A DNA stretch of 5,493 bases from Sulfurimonadaceae bacterium. GTDB taxonomy: Bacteria > Campylobacterota > Campylobacteria > Campylobacterales > Sulfurimonadaceae. Position numbers and translations under genes: made by a program. The notes beneath the pieces are model-generated. The model was not told where the DNA came from. It saw nothing but the letters and a program-made list of their open reading frames with translations, and ran no database searches. Below, piece by piece: positions 1 to 5,493 of the stretch (within the stretch, counting starts at the first letter, position 1; every line of letters begins with the position of its first letter). The DNA lies in the NCBI GenBank assembly GCA_030610325.1, contig JAUWRZ010000166.1, positions 1 to 5,493 on the forward strand, read 5' to 3'.

Positions 1-2348
1 CGGTCGGTATGGAGCGTGAAGAGGCTGTCAAGTTGGCAAGAGAGGGTGATCTGGACGCTTCGCTAGAGATATTTGACAAGCTCCGTCAGGACTCCCCGGA
101 AGACCGGGTGCTCCTTTATGACCATATCGTAGTCCTAAGTTGGGCGGGTAAAGACAAAGAGGTCAACGACCTGGCCGAAAAGATCGATCTGCTTGAAGCC
201 CCTGCTTATGTCATCAAGACCATCGCCAAGTCAGCTAGAAACCTGCAGCAGTACAAAGTGGCTGCAACGTTCTATGATCTTGGAGTCACACGTTTTCCTG
301 ATACCCCTCATTTTTATATAGGTCTGGGTTATGTCTATGCTGATCAGAAAAGAGATGATGATGCCAAGGCCATCTTTGCAAAAGCGAAAAAACGCTTTCC
401 TGATGATAGGGATATCCCTTTTGAAGAGGCCAATATGTATGAAGAGCATGGTGGCTATTTTGATGCTATGCTCACCTATCAGGAGCTTCTGAGATACCCG
501 GAAGCTCATGATAGAAGTGTCAAAAGGCTTGTCCCTGTCCTGAAGCGTCTGGGTATGCCTTTTGTCGCACAAGAGTATGTCGAGGAGAACCCGACGCTTT
601 TCACAAAAGAGGATGCGATGAGCATCGCCAGCGACCAGTCTGCTTTTAGGGTCCGCTGGGATAAAGAGGGCTTTACTGATCAAAAAGACTACACGAGACT
701 CGAAAGTACACTCTCACAGATCGAGACCGATATAGCGATGTTCTCAGAGCAGGGTGAAGCAAAATATAAAGATGCGAAGTTCCTGCAGCTCAACTTTGAC
801 AAGATCATTGCTCTTAACGTCTTGGAGAAGAAAGGGGAGGTAGTCGCACTCTATGAGTCGTTGATCGCCAAAGAGGTCTCGGTGCCTCTCTATGTCCAGA
901 CTGATGTAGCAGACGCATATCTGGCACTTAAGAAGCCAGAGATCGCTCAGCGGCTTCTCGAAGAGGTCGTCGCTAAAAACCCTCAAGACTTCAAAAGTAA
1001 GGTACTTCTCTTTTATGCTTACAGTGATGGCAATGAGATGTATGAAGCGATGGACCTTGCTAAAGCTATGGATAGAGCTGAGCCATTTTCTATCGCAAAG
1101 CAAAAGAACGAGCGAAAGGTAGATACGCATCTTCTCTCTATTTTAGCTACTGAGTATGCGGGCTACCTTCAGGATGCGCAAGACAGCCTGGAAAAGGTCG
1201 TCGCCAATGCACCTGGAAATAGCAGCTTACGGACGGAACTTGCTAACAACTACTACTATCGGGGTTGGGATGACAAAGCTCTTGAGCAGTACAAGATCGT
1301 CCTGAACCGTTCACCCGATGACTTTTATGCAGCCTCAGGTAAGATCGGTGTCTTGATAGGAAAGCATAAGTATGCAGAGGCTAAAGTCGCCCTGGACGAG
1401 CTCTCTGAAAAGAACCCGAAACAGCAGTTTGCACTAGGGAGACTTCAAGATCGCTATGAAGAGGACCGCAACGCACGCTTTTACATAGAGAACTCTTTGG
1501 GACAGGACCCGGGACAGTTCAGTCAATCCAATAACCAGTCCTACAATGTCCAGGGTTACCTCTATACACCGCTCATCGACGATCACTGGCGCGGTTTTAT
1601 CTATACCCGTATCTCCAGCAGTGAATACGGTGACTCCGAAGACTTTACCAACAGGCGTTATGGGGCAGGGGTCAACTACCGTGATGCGGACTTTGATGTC
1701 AACTTCCGCCTGGCTTACAACACCACCGGTGTCGAAGAACTCACGTATGGCCTCGATGGTAGTTACCGTGTCGATGACAGACTTTCGTTTTATGCGGGTT
1801 ATGAGAAGTTCAGTGCCGATACACCCTTACGTGCCATCGCTGAGGGTATCACGGCGGACAGTGCGATGGGTGGTGTCACCTACCGGGTCAGTGAGTCCAG
1901 AGAGAGTAGCCTTGAGTATGTGTTCATGGGTTTTGAGGATGATAACCAACGTAACTATCTTGGCTTCAGACACTTTGAGAAGCTGATACACGGTCCCTAC
2001 TATAATCTCGACACCTACTCCTATCTGAACGGTTCGATGAACTCTGAAGAGGATGTCTTCTATTATAACCCTAAAAAAGATGCACAGGCCGGGGTAAAAG
2101 CAAATAATGTCTGGGAGCTTTTTCATTATGGTGACATCGCGCTTCAGCAGATCCTGGGTGCAGAGGCCGGGACACACTATGAAGAGGGCTTTGGTTCCAA
2201 GTGGGTCGGAGCCCTCAGTATCGAACAGCAGTGGCAGCTGGGCAGGGACTTTGGCCTTGGTTATGGCTATACTCGTAGAAGAGCGACCTTTGATGGCAAT
2301 GTCGAATACGGCAATCAGTTCTATATGAACCTAAACGGGAGATTCTAA
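1..2348 (+). CDS. pgaA: PgaA, outer-membrane PNAG export porin (5' end missing)
   Basis: Outer-membrane secretin-like porin that takes partly deacetylated PNAG from PgaB in the periplasm to the cell surface. Residues are numbered from the Met codon at nt 9. Residues 1-485 are mostly amphipathic helices of TPR type; about 490-779 alternate as in a beta-barrel and end in Gly-Arg-Phe, a terminal aromatic typical of BAM-assembled barrels. Stretches matching E. coli PgaA as I recall it include SWAGKDKEV (45-53), NAPGNSSLR (400-408), PLRAIAEGIT (606-615), DDNQR (644-648) and FYYNP (684-688). The frame is open to the left edge (first whole codon at nt 3), and the Met at nt 9 falls about 40 residues into the E. 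coli protein with no signal peptide after it. It is therefore very probably an internal Met, and the real start and signal peptide lie outside the window. The stop TAA is at 2346-2348, one base before pgaB. Confidence 0.95.
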   Translation, partial: VGMEREEAVKLAREGDLDASLEIFDKLRQDSPEDRVLLYDHIVVLSWAGKDKEVNDLAEKIDLLEAPAYVIKTIAKSARNLQQYKVAATFYDLGVTRFPDTPHFYIGLGYVYADQKRDDDAKAIFAKAKKRFPDDRDIPFEEANMYEEHGGYFDAMLTYQELLRYPEAHDRSVKRLVPVLKRLGMPFVAQEYVEENPTLFTKEDAMSIASDQSAFRVRWDKEGFTDQKDYTRLESTLSQIETDIAMFSEQGEAKYKDAKFLQLNFDKIIALNVLEKKGEVVALYESLIAKEVSVPLYVQTDVADAYLALKKPEIAQRLLEEVVAKNPQDFKSKVLLFYAYSDGNEMYEAMDLAKAMDRAEPFSIAKQKNERKVDTHLLSILATEYAGYLQDAQDSLEKVVANAPGNSSLRTELANNYYYRGWDDKALEQYKIVLNRSPDDFYAASGKIGVLIGKHKYAEAKVALDELSEKNPKQQFALGRLQDRYEEDRNARFYIENSLGQDPGQFSQSNNQSYNVQGYLYTPLIDDHWRGFIYTRISSSEYGDSEDFTNRRYGAGVNYRDADFDVNFRLAYNTTGVEELTYGLDGSYRVDDRLSFYAGYEKFSADTPLRAIAEGITADSAMGGVTYRVSESRESSLEYVFMGFEDDNQRNYLGFRHFEKLIHGPYYNLDTYSYLNGSMNSEEDVFYYNPKKDAQAGVKANNVWELFHYGDIALQQILGAEAGTHYEEGFGSKWVGALSIEQQWQLGRDFGLGYGYTRRRATFDGNVEYGNQFYMNLNGRF
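1476..2348 (+). other. PgaA C-terminal beta-barrel domain
   Basis: This is the membrane-embedded part of PgaA, about 290 residues, near the length expected for the 16-stranded barrel known from the E. coli family member. It opens with a strand-like segment (NARFYIENSLG), passes through the conserved PLxDxWRGF-type motif at residues 521-530 and closes with FYMNLNGRF. Asp and Glu are frequent between the aromatic girdle residues, which fits the acidic pore proposed for passing positively charged, deacetylated glucosamine. The boundary is estimated from homology and residue pattern and could move by about 15 residues. Confidence 0.75.
2337..2341 (+). promoter_or_regulatory. Shine-Dalgarno site of pgaB
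   Basis: GGGAG lies inside the last codons of pgaA, 8 nt ahead of the ATG at 2350. An in-frame TAA at 2332-2334 blocks any upstream extension of the pgaB frame, so this site and the ATG at 2350 fix the start. With the pgaA stop only 1 nt from the start, ribosomes finishing pgaA could reinitiate here. Confidence 0.75.
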
Positions 2349-2349
2349 G

Positions 2350-2409
2350 ATGGTCCATTTTTTGAAAGTGCTCTTGATGGCATCACTTTTTATCTCTGCA
2401 CTAAACGCA
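2350..2409 (+). other. PgaB signal peptide (signal peptidase I type, no lipobox)
   Basis: It encodes a short N-region with one Lys (residue 6), a hydrophobic core at about residues 7-16, and a small-residue exit ending SALNA before Glu21-Val22. No cysteine occurs until Cys34, which lies in the deacetylase fold. This predicts cleavage by signal peptidase I after Ala20 and a soluble periplasmic protein rather than a lipoprotein. It may instead stay uncleaved as an inner-membrane anchor. Confidence 0.75.
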
Positions 2410-4134
2410 GAAGTGAAGCTGGGAGATAAAAACAGCTTTATCTCATTGTGTTACCACAATGTGGCTGACAAGATGACAGACCGGTCGATCATGACCGTTA
2501 CGACCGATCAGCTTATCTCTCATTTCAAGTGGCTAAAGCAAAACGACTATCATCCCATAAGTATTGATGATATCCTTCAGGCAAAAGAGGGAAAAAAAGA
2601 TCTTCCCAAAAACGCTGTGCTGCTTACCTTTGATGATGGTTACAAAAGTTTCTATACGAGGATCTTTCCATTACTTAAGATCTACAATTTCCCTGCTGTC
2701 TTTGGACTGGTCAGTAACTGGCAGGAGATCTCCATGGATCAGACCTTTGATTATGGAGGAAAGTTGAGACCGAGGGAGATGCTCCTAAGCTGGGATGAGG
2801 TCAAAGAGATGGTGGACTCCGGTCTGGTCGAGATCACCTCCCACAGTTATGATGCACATAAAGGGGTGCCTTCGAACCCTCAGGGCAACAGAGCCGCCTT
2901 CTACACGACCCTTATCTATGATACAAATGCTACGAAGTATGAATCTGAGGCGCAGTATACTAAAAGAGTATCAGAAGATCTTAGATGGTCGACAGATGTA
3001 CTTAATAGACACCTTGGCATACGTCCCAGAGCTATTGTATGGCCGTATGGAGCCTACAATCAGCTGACTACAGATGTGGCCGCTAAATATGGTATGCCCA
3101 TCGCCCTTACGCTTGATGAGGGGGTCAATGACTTAAGTGACCTTGGTCATATCAAAAGGATCCTTGTCCCTCATGATGTGAAGTTTGAGCACTTCTTCTA
3201 TAGTCTAAAGAGTGAGTCTGACTATGAGAAGAGGGTGATGTTCATCAATCTTGATCAGATCTATAATCCTGATCCGAAGATAGAGAACGAGAACTTGGGC
3301 AAGGTGATCGAGAGAGTCAAGAAGTATGGCATCACGGAGGTCTATATAAAAGGCTATTCTGATGCTGACTATGATGGACTTGCCGATGCTCTTTACTTTC
3401 CAAACCCGCAGATGCCAATGCGTTCAGATCTCTTGAACCGTGCAGCATGGCAGACCTATACAAGAGCAGGCCTTGAGACCATCTATGTGTGGATGCCTGT
3501 AGATGGCTTCAAAGTGAAGGGAAAGAAGACTTCGCTCTACGATGATGATGACAGACTTTTGATCAAGGATATCTATAAGCATCTGGGGATGCAGGCATTC
3601 TTTAAGGGGATCTTGTTTGATAACACACTCTTTAGTGATGATATGCTCGAGAGTGTCGATTATAGTATTGATTTTACAAAAGAGTTGACTCAGAATGCAG
3701 AGATGTTTAGTGGTCGATTGGAGAGCATAAGACTCCTCAACCCCGCTGTAGTCTTGAGAAAAGAAGGTACGACTGATCAAAGTGACACCTATGCGAAAGC
3801 CTTAGACTTTTATGACCATACCGTCATCAAAGCTTTTGCCTATACACCAAAAGTAAAAGAGCCAAAAAAGTGGTTGGAAGGTCTGGTAAAAAAAGTCGCT
3901 TCATATCCTGATGGTCTGAAAAAGAGTACCTTTATGTTGCAGAGTATGGTCGTCGGCGATAAACGAAATGGCTACATCGACACAGCTATACTCATCGATC
4001 AGATGAAGTATCTGGAGTTTAACAAAGCATTGAACTTTGGTTATTACCCGGATGATTACCTTAACGATCGTCCAAAGTCCAGTGAGATCCGGAAAGTCTT
4101 CTCCCTGGAGACTTTCCCTTATAAGGTGAGATGA
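2350..4134 (+). CDS. pgaB: PgaB, periplasmic PNAG N-deacetylase with C-terminal hydrolase-like domain
   Basis: Removes part of the N-acetyl groups of PNAG in the periplasm, which is needed for export through PgaA. Residues 1-20 form a signal peptide with likely cleavage after Leu-Asn-Ala20. The polysaccharide deacetylase (CE4) domain covers about 30-285: YHNV with His36, TFDDGY with Asp95 (general base) and Asp96 (metal), the SHSYDAH motif with metal ligands His165 and His170, and WPYG at 231-234. The rest (about 295-594) matches the PgaB C-terminal glycoside hydrolase-like domain (GHL13 type; RVMFINLDQIY, YFPNPQMPMRSD, YVWMP, GILFDN, NFGYYPDDYL). Two oddities: no cysteine follows the signal peptide, unlike the E. 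coli outer-membrane lipoprotein, and at 594 residues it is some 75 shorter than E. coli PgaB (672), mostly lost from the C-terminal half. It starts 1 nt after pgaA and overlaps pgaC by 4 nt. Family call is very secure; hydrolase activity is uncertain. Confidence 0.96.
   Translation: MVHFLKVLLMASLFISALNAEVKLGDKNSFISLCYHNVADKMTDRSIMTVTTDQLISHFKWLKQNDYHPISIDDILQAKEGKKDLPKNAVLLTFDDGYKSFYTRIFPLLKIYNFPAVFGLVSNWQEISMDQTFDYGGKLRPREMLLSWDEVKEMVDSGLVEITSHSYDAHKGVPSNPQGNRAAFYTTLIYDTNATKYESEAQYTKRVSEDLRWSTDVLNRHLGIRPRAIVWPYGAYNQLTTDVAAKYGMPIALTLDEGVNDLSDLGHIKRILVPHDVKFEHFFYSLKSESDYEKRVMFINLDQIYNPDPKIENENLGKVIERVKKYGITEVYIKGYSDADYDGLADALYFPNPQMPMRSDLLNRAAWQTYTRAGLETIYVWMPVDGFKVKGKKTSLYDDDDRLLIKDIYKHLGMQAFFKGILFDNTLFSDDMLESVDYSIDFTKELTQNAEMFSGRLESIRLLNPAVVLRKEGTTDQSDTYAKALDFYDHTVIKAFAYTPKVKEPKKWLEGLVKKVASYPDGLKKSTFMLQSMVVGDKRNGYIDTAILIDQMKYLEFNKALNFGYYPDDYLNDRPKSSEIRKVFSLETFPYKVR
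4091..4117 (+). repeat. Inverted repeat / RNA hairpin just upstream of the pgaC ribosome binding site
   Basis: GGAAAGTCT (4091-4099) and AGACTTTCC (4109-4117) are perfect reverse complements. A T-G wobble (4100/4108) and a C-G pair (4101/4107) extend the stem to 11 pairs around the 5-nt loop TCCCT. It lies in the last pgaB codons and ends 13 nt before the first pgaC ATG. No T-run follows, so it does not look like an intrinsic terminator. A role in mRNA processing or in setting PgaC translation is inference. Confidence 0.7.
4117..4126 (+). promoter_or_regulatory. Palindrome containing the pgaC Shine-Dalgarno site
   Basis: CCTTATAAGG is a perfect 10-bp palindrome. Its right end, AAGG at 4123-4126, is the best Shine-Dalgarno candidate for pgaC. 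It is 4 nt from the ATG at 4131 and 7 nt from the ATG at 4134, so the spacing favours the second ATG. The palindrome shares its first base with the end of the preceding hairpin stem. Palindromes of this length are expected a few times in 5 kb, so only its position makes it noteworthy. Confidence 0.55.
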
Positions 4135-5381
4135 TGGGAACAGTCACAGAGACTTTTTTAGCTGTCTGGACAGGGATGTCGATGTTTGTCTACTCCTACC
4201 CTCTGCTGATGTCCTTTATCTGGATATTTGGTGCGATCATCTACTATTTCAAATGGGAGCGTGATGAGGTCGATGCCAATCCTCCCCCGATGAAAGCAAA
4301 CCCCTTAGTCACTATCATCGTGCCTTGCTATAATGAGTCAGACAATATCATCGAAGTCATCGATCATCTGAACAGGTTGAACTATCAAAACACAGAGATA
4401 ATCGCAGTCAATGATGGCAGCAAGGATGATACGGCAGAGATCTTGAAAGGATTACTCGAAAAATACTCCAAGCTTCGAGTAATCGATTTTGTGAAGAACC
4501 AGGGTAAAGCTACCGGTCTGAACATGGCGGCACTCACGGCTAAAGGGGAGTATCTTATCTGTATTGATGGTGACTCCCTGTTGGGTAAGAACGCTATCAA
4601 CTGGATGATACGGCACTTTATCGACTCGCCCCGTTTAGGGGCTATCACCGGGAACCCGCATGTTAGAAACCGCTCGACCATCTTAGGTATGCTTCAAGTC
4701 GGTGAGTTTTCGGCTATCGTAGGACTGATAAAGAGAGCGCAGAGTATCTATGGTCGCATCTTCGCAGTCTCGGGTGTCGTGACAGCGTTTAGAAAGTCTG
4801 CTGTCGTGGATGTCGGCTTCTGGAGTACGAACATGATCACCGAAGACATCGATATCTGCTGGAGATTGCAGGTAAAACACTGGAAGGTCATCTTTGAACC
4901 TCATGCGACGAGTTGGATATTGATGCCGGAGACACTTACCGGTCTATGGAAACAGCGAGTACGATGGGCACAAGGCGGTTCCGAGGTCCTTTTACAGTAC
5001 TATAATATCTTTAAATACAAAGATCAGGTACGGATGTGGCCCATCTTCTTTGAGTATCTCATCAGTATTATCTGGGCCTATTCGGTCTTTATAGTCACCA
5101 TCGCGCTTATTGTAGGTCTTCTTTTTGGTCTGCCTCTCGATCTCGCACAGTTGGCTGTCAATGGGTCGCTTCTCTCGCTAGTGTTCATGCTGCAGTTCCT
5201 CATCAGTTTCTATATGAGTTCAAAATATGAGAAGGGTCTGGCCAAGTACTACTTCTGGCTGATCTGGTATCCTATCGCCTACTGGATGATCATCGCCGCT
5301 ACCTCTGTCGCAGGTTCTATCAAAGCGTTCAATAGAAAAGAGGAAAAGGCAGTCTGGGATAGTCCAGACAGGGGGATCTAG
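4131..5381 (+). CDS. pgaC: PgaC, family 2 glycosyltransferase (PNAG synthase)
   Basis: Inner-membrane processive enzyme that polymerises UDP-GlcNAc into beta-1,6-linked PNAG and, with PgaD, moves it into the periplasm. GT2 motifs in order: VPCYNE (64-69), NDGS (94-97), NQGKA (123-127), IDGD (145-148, metal and UDP binding), TGNPHVR (173-179), TED (237-239, Asp239 the presumed catalytic base) and QRVRW (275-279, the QxxRW acceptor-site motif). A hydrophobic stretch at about 15-40 precedes the catalytic domain; three more segments follow it (about 307-334, 341-362 and 373-396). The C-terminus ends WDSPDRGI, as in E. coli PgaC and staphylococcal IcaA. At 416 residues it is about 25 shorter than E. 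coli PgaC (441): the first membrane helix is missing and the N-terminus resembles IcaA (412). The start overlaps the pgaB stop in ATGATG; the second ATG (4134) has better ribosome-site spacing and would remove one residue. All catalytic motifs are intact. Confidence 0.97.
   Translation: MMGTVTETFLAVWTGMSMFVYSYPLLMSFIWIFGAIIYYFKWERDEVDANPPPMKANPLVTIIVPCYNESDNIIEVIDHLNRLNYQNTEIIAVNDGSKDDTAEILKGLLEKYSKLRVIDFVKNQGKATGLNMAALTAKGEYLICIDGDSLLGKNAINWMIRHFIDSPRLGAITGNPHVRNRSTILGMLQVGEFSAIVGLIKRAQSIYGRIFAVSGVVTAFRKSAVVDVGFWSTNMITEDIDICWRLQVKHWKVIFEPHATSWILMPETLTGLWKQRVRWAQGGSEVLLQYYNIFKYKDQVRMWPIFFEYLISIIWAYSVFIVTIALIVGLLFGLPLDLAQLAVNGSLLSLVFMLQFLISFYMSSKYEKGLAKYYFWLIWYPIAYWMIIAATSVAGSIKAFNRKEEKAVWDSPDRGI
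4450..4484 (+). repeat. 11-bp perfect inverted repeat inside pgaC
   Basis: GATTACTCGAA (4450-4460) and TTCGAGTAATC (4474-4484) are exact reverse complements separated by 13 nt. The element lies between the NDGS and NQGKA codons of pgaC and could form a stem-loop in the mRNA. A perfect 11-bp pair at this spacing is not common by chance in a window this size. No function is known to me, and the protein there (helix KGLLEKYSKL, then strand RVIDF) looks normal. Confidence 0.6.
5352..5369 (+). repeat. Inverted repeat / RNA hairpin abutting the pgaD ribosome binding site
   Basis: GTCTGG (5352-5357) pairs perfectly with CCAGAC (5364-5369). A G-T wobble (5358/5363) makes seven pairs around the tetraloop ATAG. 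The next base begins the pgaD Shine-Dalgarno run. The repeat is encoded by the conserved WDSPD codons of PgaC, so the invariant Trp (TGG) and Pro (CCA) codons account for part of it. It matches in position the stronger hairpin ahead of pgaC. Confidence 0.5.
5370..5375 (+). promoter_or_regulatory. Shine-Dalgarno site of pgaD
   Basis: AGGGGG, formed by the Asp-Arg-Gly codons at the pgaC C-terminus, sits 6 nt ahead of the ATG at 5382. Its spacing supports that ATG over the next in-frame one at 5430. Confidence 0.65.
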
Positions 5382-5493
5382 ATGCAACGTGACTCCTACA
5401 TCTTCAAAAACAGACGAAACAGCTGTTATATGATCAGAGATATCTACATCACACTACTACTGTGGGTCCTTTGGCTTCTCCTGCTCTATCCAC
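5382..5493 (+). CDS. pgaD: PgaD, PNAG synthase accessory membrane protein (3' end missing)
   Basis: PgaD is a small inner-membrane partner of PgaC. In E. coli the pair together bind cyclic di-GMP, and this stabilises PgaD and switches on synthesis. Only 37 codons are visible. A polar basic leader (residues 1-19, with FKNRRNS) is followed by a hydrophobic segment from about residue 20 to the edge (ITLLLWVLWLLLLY), which matches the expected first of two membrane helices. The start ATG is directly after the pgaC TAG (5379-5381), with a good ribosome site. This start is missed by simple length-filtered gene finding because the window cuts the gene. The call rests mainly on operon position, plus the leader-then-helix pattern and a Trp-rich helix like that of E. 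coli PgaD. Sequence identity alone would not prove it. Confidence 0.85.
   Translation, partial: MQRDSYIFKNRRNSCYMIRDIYITLLLWVLWLLLLYP

Noticed and set aside
9..11. ATG at nt 9 as the true start of pgaA
   Set aside because: No signal peptide follows, no ribosome site is visible ahead of it, the frame is open to the edge, and alignment to E. coli PgaA places it about 40 residues into the protein.
95..108. CCCGG-AAGA-CCGGG hairpin near the left edge
   Set aside because: A 5-bp stem within TPR coding sequence; dozens of stems this short are expected by chance in this window.
181..190. AGATCGATCT palindrome as an operator
   Set aside because: It lies inside pgaA coding sequence, and 10-bp palindromes are expected about five times in a window this long.
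231..683. 150-codon open frame on the minus strand within pgaA
   Set aside because: It lies opposite the well-supported TPR region of pgaA, is rich in residues produced by reverse-reading of pgaA codons and shows no recognisable domain or convincing ribosome site.
1546..1986. 146-codon open frame on the plus strand in another frame of pgaA
   Set aside because: The translation is Ser/Thr/Val/Arg low-complexity with no domain, while the pgaA frame here encodes conserved barrel motifs.
1827..2177. Minus-strand open frame opposite the PgaA barrel
   Set aside because: Shadow of a conserved coding region, with no family resemblance and no independent regulatory signals.
3424..3780. Minus-strand open frame opposite the PgaB C-terminal domain
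   Set aside because: No domain, and it lies wholly within pgaB, whose frame is supported by homology throughout.
4628..4642. GCCCC-GTTTA-GGGGC hairpin in pgaC, considered as a terminator
   Set aside because: The stem is only 5 bp, has no T-run after it and sits mid-gene between conserved motifs.
4385..4904. Two minus-strand open frames opposite pgaC
   Set aside because: They lie opposite the most conserved GT2 motifs (NDGS, DGD, TED), so the open reading is a by-product of pgaC codon use.

Overview
This window is almost entirely one operon, pgaABCD (called hmsHFRS in Yersinia). It encodes the machinery that makes, partly de-N-acetylates and exports poly-beta-1,6-N-acetyl-D-glucosamine (PNAG/PGA), a biofilm matrix polysaccharide. 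All genes lie on the + strand. pgaA lacks its 5' end because it runs off the left edge, pgaB and pgaC are complete, and pgaD runs off the right edge after 37 codons. There is no non-coding stretch of any size. No promoter, terminator, RNA gene, mobile element or CRISPR array is visible, so the promoter should lie upstream of the window.

The host is a Gram-negative bacterium, shown by an outer-membrane porin (PgaA) and a periplasmic deacetylase of the PgaB type. Base composition is in the mid-40s % GC by eye, and codon use mixes AGA and CGN arginine codons with many AAA-GAG pairs. This looks compatible with a Campylobacterota-type organism (Sulfurimonas/Sulfurovum/Sulfuricurvum-like), but that placement is an impression from codon style and remains weak.

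Layout: nt 1-2348, PgaA (TPR superhelix, then outer-membrane beta-barrel from about nt 1476); nt 2350-4134, PgaB (signal peptide, carbohydrate esterase 4 deacetylase, compact C-terminal glycoside-hydrolase-like domain); nt 4131-5381, PgaC (family 2 glycosyltransferase with membrane segments); nt 5382-5493, start of PgaD. The joints are a 1-nt gap, a 4-nt ATGA overlap and a 0-nt gap, so translation is probably coupled throughout. In the known pathway, PgaC with PgaD polymerises UDP-GlcNAc and moves the chain across the inner membrane, PgaB removes some acetyl groups in the periplasm, and PgaA guides the chain through its TPR domain and barrel to the surface.

The system itself is known and I see no new system here. 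The points worth checking are: PgaB has no lipobox cysteine; its hydrolase half is short and altered at acidic positions; PgaC lacks the first N-terminal membrane helix of E. coli PgaC and starts like staphylococcal IcaA; and inverted repeats sit just ahead of the ribosome binding sites of the downstream genes (strongest before pgaC), with a further 11-bp perfect inverted repeat inside pgaC.
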